Source: Blumeriella jaapii (taxonomy: Eukaryota; Ascomycota; Leotiomycetes; Helotiales; Drepanopezizaceae). From it: a DNA stretch of 64,000 nucleotides. The position numbers and the translations under genes were made by a program. The stretch spans positions 1-64,000 of the forward strand of contig VWND01000029.1 in the NCBI GenBank assembly GCA_009599575.1. The letters run 5' to 3'. Below, one piece after another: positions 25,000 through 33,036 of this stretch; the stretch's first letter is position 1; each line of letters opens with the position of its first letter. A model generated the notes under the pieces. It had not been told where the DNA came from, searched no databases, and saw nothing but the letters and a program-made list of their open reading frames with translations.

Positions 25000-26353
25000 T
25001 AATACTAGGAAGGTTTAGTTTAAAAGCGTTGTCGAAAATTTTGGCTATAATTTTGAAAAAGCCGTTTATAGGATTGTCGAATTTGCGAAAGGGCCGGAAA
25101 ATCGGAAATAAACGTATATCGAGCCATACGTAATCGCTAACGTTAAAATCGATCGCGCGGCGAAACTTATTCGCATTTTTTTTTATTTTATCGTAAGCTT
25201 ATTAAAAATGCGATTTGGCGAAGTTTTAAGCGTCGTAATAACGGCGAACGTACGCACGAGCTTCGTTTGCGTTTAGCTTGTATAAAAGGTTAAAAAAAAA
25301 AAAAATATCGAATTTCCAATTTTAATTAATATAAAAAATATAATCGTATATAATTTTAAAAAGTAAAAGGTTATTTAGATTTTCGTAAAAAAAAACTATT
25401 TGAGCGAAATTTATTATTAGAAAAAATTCGTTCTAATCGTTTTAATAAAAATTTACGAAAAGTTTAAAGCGTTTTTACAAATATTAATTATAAATTTCGG
25501 TTTAACCGTCGGTTTTAAAATAAGCGGCTGTCGAAAGTTTTAATTGCGTACTAAGTATTTTATTTAATTCAAATCAGAAAGTAAATTAATATTAAAAGCT
25601 ACGATCGCTAATAATACTTTTCGAAAGGCCAAAATACTTATATACGTGGAATATATATAATTTGGCGAAATTTCGAACGTCGATATTTTTATAGCAAAAA
25701 ATCGAAATAATTTGCTTAAAAAAGCGATTTATTATTACGAATACGTTATCGTAATTATATTTGTTTTTATTAAAATTGCAAAAGTTTATTATAATATGCT
25801 TTCAAAAATGGTCAAAAACAAAAAAAAACTGAAAAAAGCCGGGGCGCTTATTTTTTAAAACAGAACTTTTTCGATAAACGTGGCAGTTGCGATAGTATTG
25901 TTTTATAAATGCTATTATATTTTGCCAATAATATTAGTCCGAAAATAATTGCGTAGTTTTGCGAACGTTAAAATGAACGGTAGAAATCTGGTCGTATATT
26001 TTTCGTATAAAAGCCAAACGAAAATAATCGACGTTTGGTATTATTAAACGACCGTAATATAATAGCAGATCGCGTTTAAGTATATACGGAGTGTTATTAG
26101 CGTCGTTTTCTTTCGTAGCGTTTCGTACAGCTTTTTTTCGAAAAACTATTAAACTGTTAGCTATGCGATTAGCGTAGAAAAGCTGGTTAACGACACGGAA
26201 TGCGAAAAAGAAATCAGTTATTTCAACGATAAAAACAGCTGTTTCGAAAGCTATAAGAAATCGAAGTTTTTTAGTCAAAAGGCGATAATTAATCTGATCG
26301 GCTCGAAAAAGAGTTTGCAGGCGCTAAATGCGTTTAAAAAAGTTTTAGCGGTC
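25000..26353 (-). pseudogene. Gypsy copy B integrase remnant
   Basis: Open stretch 25,934-26,278 holds KRDLLLYYGRLIIPNVDYF, then KIYDQISTVHF and VRKTTQLFSD, the zinc-binding N-terminal area of the integrase with one His changed to Tyr. Further left on the minus strand the catalytic core aligns with copies A and C (GQTEIYN-type block near 25,490) but is broken by stops. The GC-rich element separates this from RNase H. Confidence 0.8.
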
Positions 26354-26358
26354 GAATT

Positions 26359-26566
26359 TGTGACGACGTGGCCCGTTCGGCTCGGCCCTTCGGCTTCCCG
26401 GCCTTGGCCCTTGGCCCCTTGGCCCCTCGGCCCTTCGGCCTTCCGGCCCTTGCCGAACCTTAAACCCATATGTATATAGCTTCTTCCAGCAGAACCTTTT
26501 CCAGGTTCTGCACCTTGATATTCTAAGCCCTTCGCCTACCTGTTCTCCAGCATACGTGTCGTCACA
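26359..26566 (+). repeat. 5' LTR of the GC-rich non-autonomous element
   Basis: 208 bp. Its first half is an iterated CGGCCCTTCGGCTTCCCGGC / CTTGGCCCC pattern, giving very high GC. The ends TGTGACGAC and GTCGTCACA are inverted repeats. Open frames crossing it on the minus strand (Gly/Arg/Pro-rich) are artefacts of this pattern. Confidence 0.92.
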
Positions 26567-26710
26567 TTATATCAAGGTCAAACCCTTTTCAGCCTCGAAG
26601 CTACACTTTTATCTTTCAGACTACTTCGGCGTTTGTAATCTTTCTACTGCGACGCCGCCACACCGCCTTTTTCGCTGTAGCCAGCCTTTGCAGCAAACGT
26701 TACACCACCT

Positions 26711-26998
26711 TTGAAGCTCTTATCGATCAAAACTCCTTCGAGCCTATTCAGCCAATTTTCCTCGCCCGAGCACGCTGCGGTGAAGACTCCGCGAGAAGGC
26801 CGACGATTTTTCCGGCGATTTACCCCCCCCCCCTGCACTATTTCCGCTGAACACCGAGATACTGTTCACAAACCGGCAAATTCGGACCTTTTTATTAAGC
26901 GTTCCGACCCGAATCAGCTATCCGACCGATTTCTTCGAATAACCGACGTGCCTTCCCTTTCGGTAATTCGACGTTTTCTTTCGATACAGCTGTTCTGA
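26711..26998 (+). CDS. ORF1 of the GC-rich LTR element (unrecognised, gag-position)
   Basis: 95 codons, ATG at 26,711, stop TGA at 26,996-26,998. Basic and Ser/Pro/Arg-rich (KTPREGRRFFRRFTPPP). I do not recognise a domain. It lies where gag would begin, about 145 bp inside the 5' LTR. The TGA overlaps the ATG of the next frame (TGATG), an arrangement that permits termination-reinitiation. It may be non-coding; composition is the only support. Confidence 0.4.
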   Translation: MKLLSIKTPSSLFSQFSSPEHAAVKTPREGRRFFRRFTPPPCTISAEHRDTVHKPANSDLFIKRSDPNQLSDRFLRITDVPSLSVIRRFLSIQLF

Positions 26999-27366
26999 TG
27001 GAGCCTGCCGTTATTCGACTAGCCTTTTGGCTACAAAACCTCATAAACGCGAAACACCAGTATACGCGCAGCCTCGATACGTGTACGCGGAATTTGGTTA
27101 AAGCTATTACTAGTCGACATAAGGCTCCTGCCACCCCTCTTACTCCTGTTTCTACTTTGGCCGACTATCAAGCCAGATTAACTCGACTTTCGGTATTAAT
27201 ATACGACAAATTGGCCGCAAAGCCCCCTCCTCCACCGCCAGCGCCAGCGCCGGAGCGCGATTACACCCCCTTTTTACAGGAAATTATCGACGTATCGCGT
27301 AACGTGGAAGGCCTGATATTGAACCAAGCCGAGCAAATGGATTTTGTTGTCGATAGGGTTAGTTAA
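26998..27366 (+). CDS. ORF2 of the GC-rich LTR element (unrecognised, gag-like)
   Basis: 122 codons from ATG 26,998 to TAA 27,366. Begins MEPAVIRLAFWLQNLINAKH, with a likely helical N-terminal half (TLADYQARLTRLSVLIYDKL), a polyproline hinge (KPPPPPPAPAPERDY), then a second helical segment (FLQEIIDVSRNVEGLIL). The helix-polyPro-helix layout could suit a structural, gag-like protein, but no zinc knuckle is present and I do not recognise the family. Start chosen because it overlaps the ORF1 stop and the frame is open throughout. Confidence 0.5.
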   Translation: MEPAVIRLAFWLQNLINAKHQYTRSLDTCTRNLVKAITSRHKAPATPLTPVSTLADYQARLTRLSVLIYDKLAAKPPPPPPAPAPERDYTPFLQEIIDVSRNVEGLILNQAEQMDFVVDRVS

Positions 27367-27519
27367 GGAGTGAAAATGGCGACTTATATGCAAGATGGCT
27401 TGCAGAGGACGTATGCGAGGGCTGTATTACATGCAATTGGGTTGATTTTTTGCGCTCGAGGGCGAACGTTCACTACGTTTTAATACTATAACTCCGTTCT
27501 TTTTCGGACGGGGGGGTAG

Positions 27520-27727
27520 TGTGACGACGTGGCCCGTTCGGCTCGGCCCTTCGGCTTCCCGGCCTTGGCCCTTGGCCCCTTGGCCCCTCGGCCCTTCGGC
27601 CTTCCGGCCCTTGCCGAACCTTAAACCCATATGTATATAGCTTCTTCCAGCAGAACCTCTTCCAGGTTCTGCACCTTGATATTCTAAGCCCTTCGCCTAC
27701 CTGTTCTCCAGCATACGTGTCGTCACA
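27520..27727 (+). repeat. 3' LTR of the GC-rich non-autonomous element
   Basis: 208 bp, nearly identical to the 5' LTR. Near-identity implies recent insertion. Followed directly by the target duplication GAATT and then gypsy RNase H coding sequence (minus strand). Confidence 0.92.
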
Positions 27728-29294
27728 GAATTCGCTCGTACGACGTATTAATGCGTCAGCCAAAAAGTTATGTTTACTTGGTTTATACGTAATAAAAAAA
27801 TTGTAATCGGCGAGAAGCTCGGCCCAGCGTGTTTATCGAGCGTTTAAAAGTTTAGAAATTATAAAATATTTTAAAACTTTATAATTAGTAATAATTTTAA
27901 TTTAATAAACTGAATCAGCTAGTTTAATACGAAAATTGCCTAGAAATTTTACGATTGCGAATATTTTTTTGTCGTATACGACGTAATTTAGCTTTGCGAA
28001 AGCTATAGTTTTGCTAAAATAAACGACTGGAAGCTAATCGTTATTATGGAATTGAAAAAGCATAAAAGCCATTACGCCGTCGAAAGCGTTAATTTCTAAT
28101 ATGCAAAAAAGGTTTTGCTTATAATATTATAAAACTAATGCAATAGTAAAAGCTAGTATAAAAAAATCGAAACTTTTCTGATATTTAAAAATGAAATTAA
28201 AAAAAAACGTTAGCTTTAGTTAAATAAACCAAAAACTTTACAATTATACCGTAATTTCGAATAAAACGTCGGTAAAAGTTACAAAAACCAAAAAAGCTTT
28301 ATACACTTTTTATAATAATAAAAGGCTTTTAGTAAACGATTACGGAAACTTTTTTTAGATTTATTTTTAAACTTTTAATAAAAATAATAAAGCCTAGGTA
28401 ACAGGTCCGAGTAACGTTAAATTTAGATTTCCGAATATCGGCCTGTAATTTAGCGTCAGCGAGCTTTTAAAGCATTTTGCGAACGTATATAACGTATTTC
28501 AAAAGGTCGAACGAATAAATAAAAATATTATTTAAATATATAATATAAAAATTGTTTAAATAATTAAAAAAACGTCGTTTATATAGCGTTGATAAATTGC
28601 GGGTTTATTAATAAAGCCAAAAGGTAGCATTTTGCATTTATAAACGCCGTAACGCGTACGAAACGTCGTTAGTTTTTTATTAGCGGAATTTATTCGAATT
28701 TTGTGAAAAGCTTGACGAATATCGAGCTTCGTAAAAATTCGTGCTTTCGAAAAACGAGCAAAAGTTTTATTAATAAAAAAAAAAAATAGCGATTTTTACG
28801 AATAATATTATTAAAAGCTCGATAATCGATACAAAAACGTAGTAAACCGTCGGGTTTTTTGGCGAAAAACATTAGAACAGCGAAAAAAGCGATAAAAAAT
28901 TCGATAAAGTTTTTATTAAAATTATTTTGCAAATAAGTTTTGATAATTTCGAGCTTTAAAATCGATATTTTATATAAAAAAATGTATTTTAACTTTTTTT
29001 TATTTATAATAAGCTCGATTTTATAATCGTAAGGCCGGTAAAAGGCTAGCTCGTTATTAGCGGCCTTAAAAAACACGTGTTCGAGATTTTTATACTTCGG
29101 AAAAAAAAATTCGAAAAAAAGTTTATTCGAAGTTAGCTTTGCTAAGCTGGTTGAAAAAGTCGAAATCGATATTTCGTTGATTTTGAAACGTTCGAAAAAA
29201 TTATAAAATTAGATTTTGAAAAAAGTGTTATACGTAAAATCGTCTAGTATTCTGTCGATCTTATATAAAAAGATCGAAAACATTTCAATTGTTT
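27728..29294 (-). pseudogene. Gypsy copy B RT and RNase H remnant
   Basis: Minus strand. Open stretch 28,690-29,076 has NNELAFYRPYDYKIELII and AKKPDGLLRFCIDYRAFNN, the start of RT. A frameshift in an A-run near 28,776 disrupts the continuation, which copies A and C read as FIDKIFARFSEARIFTKLDI. RNase H ends at TDALIRRTSEF next to the nested element, which is where the insertion cut. A stop replaces Trp/Gln at several places. Confidence 0.8.
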
Positions 29295-29516
29295 TTTTTC
29301 TGAAAATCAGCTTAAAAGCGTATACAATAATTTAGCAGATGGAAACTGGGTAAGCAGTAGGTTAAAAGACTCGTTTTCGAACTGATTGTTTAAAAAGTTC
29401 AAAAAATGGCTTGTTTAAACTATTGATTATATTAAGCTGAAAGGCTATCGCGGCGAAAGCTTTTCTTCGGTTTTTAATATAATTATTTTTCGTAAAACAA
29501 AAAAGCTGTTTTAACG

Positions 29517-29556
<40 letters not shown>

Positions 29557-29799
29557 AAAAAGGGATCGTCAGCCTAAGAAAATGGTGTAATTTCTTATAT
29601 TATCCCATTGGCGTCGCTATCGAAATTAGCACCGCGAATAAAATTCGATCTTTTCGCGCTCCGCATAGCGTCGTAAATCTGTCACAATTAATCAAAGTTT
29701 TTGTTACGTTTTACAGCGTCGTTTTGATGGCGAAATTGAATTTTTCGGAAATACAAATAAAAGATTTTAATACAACGTAAAAAGCTGTGGAAAAGTAAA

Positions 29800-31750
29800 A
29801 TTTCGGCCAATAAAACTTGCGTTTATTACAATTTAGTAAAATTTAATATTCGGCCAATCAAGCTTTTCCTAGAATCATATTATAATTTCCGAAGTTAATA
29901 ATTAAAAAAAAAATAAACGATTGTATTTGATTATTAATAATAAAATTAAAAAGCGTAAAATATATAATTAAATGGCTACGAGCTTTATTATATCTTTTTA
30001 TAAAAAAAAAAGCCGGGAAAAGTTAAATTAAAGGTTTTAAAAAAAAAAAAAAAACTTAATCAGCGCCGAATCGATTAACGCATAACCGTTCGCTCCAAAA
30101 TCGGCGAGCGCTTTCACTTTGTACGAAAGGTTATTTTTAATAAATATAACGGGAATTATTAATAAATCGCTATTAAAAAGCTTTCGAACGTTAAAATAAC
30201 GCATATCGCGCAATACGCTTAAGAAAAAGGCTTTGCTTAGGCCTGAGCGTTTTTTCGATTGGCGGAAAAATCTTCGATTTTTTCGTATGCGTTTTGAAAA
30301 TCGTTTGGAAAAAGGTTTTCGTTTTTACTATTATTATTAAAGGGCGAATTTTCGGCCGGTTCGATTTCGTTTACATTTATTAGCCTGAAAAAGCTTTTAA
30401 ATAGAACCGAAGATCGGCCCGTAAAAAATCGTGCAAATTGGCTTCGAACTTTTTGATATAAAATAAAAGATAAGCGTTGTCGTTGGTCCGATCGAAAAAA
30501 ACGCCAAAAGGGGCGTTCTAGCGTAGAAAAAAAAAAAAGCAGCAGAAGGCTGAAAAAAAGCTTATAAAGTATTTGGACGATTCTCGTACGTACGATTTAA
30601 CTCGTAATACGCTTTGGTTAAAAACCTACCATTTTAATAAATAATAAACTTAATGAAAAAGCGATTCGCGTATAAAATTCGTTTAGCCAACTGATTTTAT
30701 TTTTTTTATCGAACGGCGATAAGCCAATTTTTAAAAGTCGTTGTACGCGTCCATTTCAAATGCAGCTTTTTTTGTAAATACTTTAGTATTTTATCGCGAA
30801 AAACGTTTCGAAGCTGTTTGTTAATTCGTATTTAAGCGTTCGCTGCGAAAGTGGAAAATCGCAAATAAAATCGCTAAAAATCGTCGTGCGTATTTATTAC
30901 AAGCATTTTAAACTCGTTTTCGGCCTTTTAAACGTTTAAAAAATCGGCCAGAAAATCGGCGACCTTTTTTACTAATTTTTCGGAAAGTGTAAAATCGGAG
31001 CGGTTTAAAATACGCGAAGTAAAAAACTCTTTTGCTACGCCTTCGGTTTAATCGAATATATAATTTTTGCGAAATCGATCGCTAGCGAAATAATCGTAAT
31101 AAAATTCGAAGTTGTCGAAAACTTTAATTTTCTAATAGCGTATTTTATAATTTTTATTATTATTTAATTTAAATTTAAGATTCGAAACGCGTTTTATACG
31201 AGCTAGTCGAAAATCAATAAATAAATAAAAACCATAGCGTTTAAAAGGCGCGCTAAAATCTTGGCCGTTAAAAAAAGATCTAAAAAGAATTCGCGAAAAG
31301 CGTAGAAATTGGTTTGCAACGTTTATTAGTTAAAATAAAACGTTGCGAAAAAGGGAAAAAGCGGCAGATTCGCGATTAGCGGAAACACGTTCGATAGATT
31401 TTATCAAACGCTCTGATTAAAAAGTCTGTCGCAGCCGTATAATTTCCAAAAGTTATCGTTTACGCTTTTGCGCTTTTTTCAGTTGATTTTGCAGAAATTT
31501 CAATTAAACGCTTTTAGCGCTAGGCTGCAAAAAAATGGCAGGCGAAGTAATTAGCGCTCTGCCTTTTCTTTTGTTTTTTTTTCTTCGGAAGGAGGACTGT
31601 TTTTTAAAAGAAAAAGCTTCTGGGGGAAGCTGCTTTTTCGCTGATTAAAAAAAGGAAAATTAAAATATAATAGCAGAAGCTGAAAAGCTCTGCTAAAAGA
31701 AGAATCGTTAAACAAAAGCTATTTTTCGCAAAATGCGAAAATAAGTTTTT
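29800..31750 (-). pseudogene. Gypsy copy B gag region
   Basis: Aligns by eye, on the minus strand, with the gag region of copy C (44.5-46.3 kb). Shared landmarks: AACCTTTCGTACAAA and GCGAGCGCTTTCAC-type blocks near 30,100, and CTTTTGCGTTTTC/GCCTGCCAT near 31,450-31,560. Broken by stops. No zinc knuckle could be read. Confidence 0.6.
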
Positions 31751-31845
31751 TCACGACCGGTCGATTATTTTGGTATGACCCGTAAGAAATTCGAAAAAAA
31801 AAATAGTTTACGCCGTCGCTAACGTAGAAAAAAAATTGTTAATAA

Positions 31846-32114
31846 TATAACGATTTAATTAATCGAAAGGCTGGAAGATTAATTAACTGATCGCCGTATT
31901 TATATAATATAAAAAACGAGCCTTTGGTTTTGTAATAAAGATATTTATTTAAAATTAATAACTGTAAAAAGCAGAAGTTGCTAAAAAAAAAAAGCCTTAT
32001 ATATATAAATAATCTTTACAGTTGATAAGAAGACCCACCAGGAGACCAAGGAGCTTGCAGCTATACGTAGTTGCTGGGGTGATACGAAAGGTGGCAACAG
32101 AGTGAATCGTCACA
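31846..32114 (-). repeat. 5' LTR of gypsy copy B
   Basis: 269 bp, TATAACGATT...AATCGTCACA. The right half (AGGAGACCAAGGAGCTTGCA) is far less mutated than the left. Followed by target copy TACGA. Confidence 0.88.
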
Positions 32115-32185
32115 TACGAAAGTTATTAAAATAATAAATATTAGCGCTGTTTATCAAAAGGGTGGAAGATACTTGAATGTTTGAT
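32115..32185 (-). pseudogene. Telomere-linked RecQ helicase, probable N-terminus
   Basis: After removal of gypsy B and one TACGA, the minus frame reads across the junction: SNIQVSSTLLINSANIYYFN, then NFRTTNDLNPKQAFQDLPDF, then a stop in a RIP-type context. Ten or so codons before the junction block, an ATA codon (32,180 area, GATATATCA) may be a mutated ATG; that is inference. Upstream DNA is the G-rich repeat. Confidence 0.55.
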
Positions 32186-32254
32186 ATATCGAATTTTTTA
32201 AAAAAAAATCGTATAATCGAAGAAATTCGAAGAAAATAAGAATAAGTTTTTTTA

Positions 32255-32460
32255 GGGGTTTTTTTGAAGTTTTTGAAGTTTTTGAAGTTTTTGAAGTTTT
32301 TGAAGTTTTTAAAGTTTTTGAAGTTTTTAAAGTTTTGGGAGTTTTGAGAGTTTTGGAAGTTTTGGTGGTTTTGGTAGTTTTGGGGGTTTTGGAGGTTTTG
32401 GAGGTTTTGGTAGTTTTGGGGGTTTTGGGGGGGGGTTTTAGGAGTTTTGATAATTTGGGT
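32255..32460 (+). repeat. 9-bp repeat grading from GAAGTTTTT to GGTTTTGG (quadruplex-prone)
   Basis: Starts as tandem GAAGTTTTT (about 32,267-32,340) and drifts into GGTTTTGGA/GGTTTTGGT units and GGGGG runs, including GGTTTTGGGGGGGGG (about 32,415-32,435). G-runs separated by four T on one strand can form G-quadruplexes. It lies directly upstream of the inferred helicase start. Confidence 0.75.
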
Positions 32461-32504
32461 GGTGTGTGTGGTTTTGAAAAATTTTCAAAACTTTAATTAA
32501 TTAA

Positions 32505-32640
32505 AGTTTTCGCGTAGCCTATAGCAACGATAATTTTAATTAAATAAATTATTCGAAAACTTTAATTAAATAAATTATTCGAAAATTTTAATTAAATAAA
32601 TTATTCGAAAACTTTAATTAATTAAATTAAATTACAAAAA
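32505..32640. repeat. 26-bp AT repeat
   Basis: Four units of CGAAAACTTTAATTAAATAA plus ATTATT in tandem, with C/T variation at one place. Confidence 0.75.
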
Positions 32641-33036
32641 AGACACTTACAGCAGAGGGCAGGCTGATACACCGACTTATACTTATTTATTATATATACA
32701 AAACCCCGTGGGACAATTTACGGGCCGGAGCTATAGAATTTGCATGCAACTAGGTTTTATAAATAGAATGGCGAAGCATTAAGGCAAAACGCCTAGCAAT
32801 CCTTTTCCCGTGGCTTTACGAGTTTTCAATAGGATAACGAAGGAATTAAACTTACAAAAACTATCAACTATTATATTATAGATGCTTTAGGACTTTTGTC
32901 CCGAAAGCATACGATCGACTAAATTATATAAAGTATATAATTTTTTAAAGTTTATTTTATGCGTATATGGGATTAAGCGAATATGAATTTAAGCGAAAGT
33001 TAAATTTTGCGACCGTGCACGATTTTCTGAACGTTT
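32641..33036. other. Unassigned patch of near-normal composition
   Basis: About 260 bp from GACACTTACAGCAGAGGGCA (32,641) to about 32,900 is clearly less AT-rich than the flanks. It contains a CCCGTGGGAC...ACGGG potential stem (about 32,705-32,727). I find no open frame or known RNA. It could be a relic LTR or host DNA. The remainder leads into the satellite. Confidence 0.4.

Larger units (their letters stand above)
26359..27727 (+). mobile_element. Small GC-rich, un-mutated LTR retroelement (TRIM/LARD-like) nested in gypsy copy B
   Basis: Two 208-bp direct LTRs (26,359-26,566 and 27,520-27,727) begin TGTGACGACG and end GTCGTCACA. The target duplication GAATT is perfect (26,354-26,358 and 27,728-27,732). 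The one LTR difference I saw is T/C in AGAACCTTTTCC versus AGAACCTCTTCC. A polypurine tract GGACGGGGGGGTAG precedes the right LTR, so the coding direction is plus. The internal 953 bp is far too short for pol, so the element is non-autonomous. It has normal to high GC and shows no RIP, in contrast to everything around it. Its 3' end (GCTCGAGGGCG ... TTTTTCGGACGGGG..TAG then TGTGACGA) closely matches that of the host gypsy family. Confidence 0.9.
24289..32114 (-). mobile_element. Ty3/gypsy chromodomain retrotransposon, copy B (full-length, RIP-mutated)
   Basis: Both LTRs are present (24,289-24,592 and 31,846-32,114), flanked by a perfect 5-bp duplication TACGA (24,284-24,288 and 32,115-32,119). 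Coding direction is minus. Total 7,826 bp, or about 6,450 bp without the GC-rich element nested at 26,359-27,727. It interrupts the 5' end of the helicase gene. It keeps gag, RT, RNase H, integrase and chromodomain remnants in gypsy order. Confidence 0.93.

Noticed and set aside
26359..26566. Possibility that the GC-rich block is a host gene or vector contamination
   Set aside because: Paired 208-bp direct repeats, a TSD GAATT, and a polypurine tract show it is an LTR insertion.
26275..26838. Minus-strand Gly/Arg-rich frames overlapping the GC-rich element, and the similar ones at 27,427-27,763
   Set aside because: They are the complement of the iterated LTR sequence and cross the element boundary; the same text appears in both LTRs.
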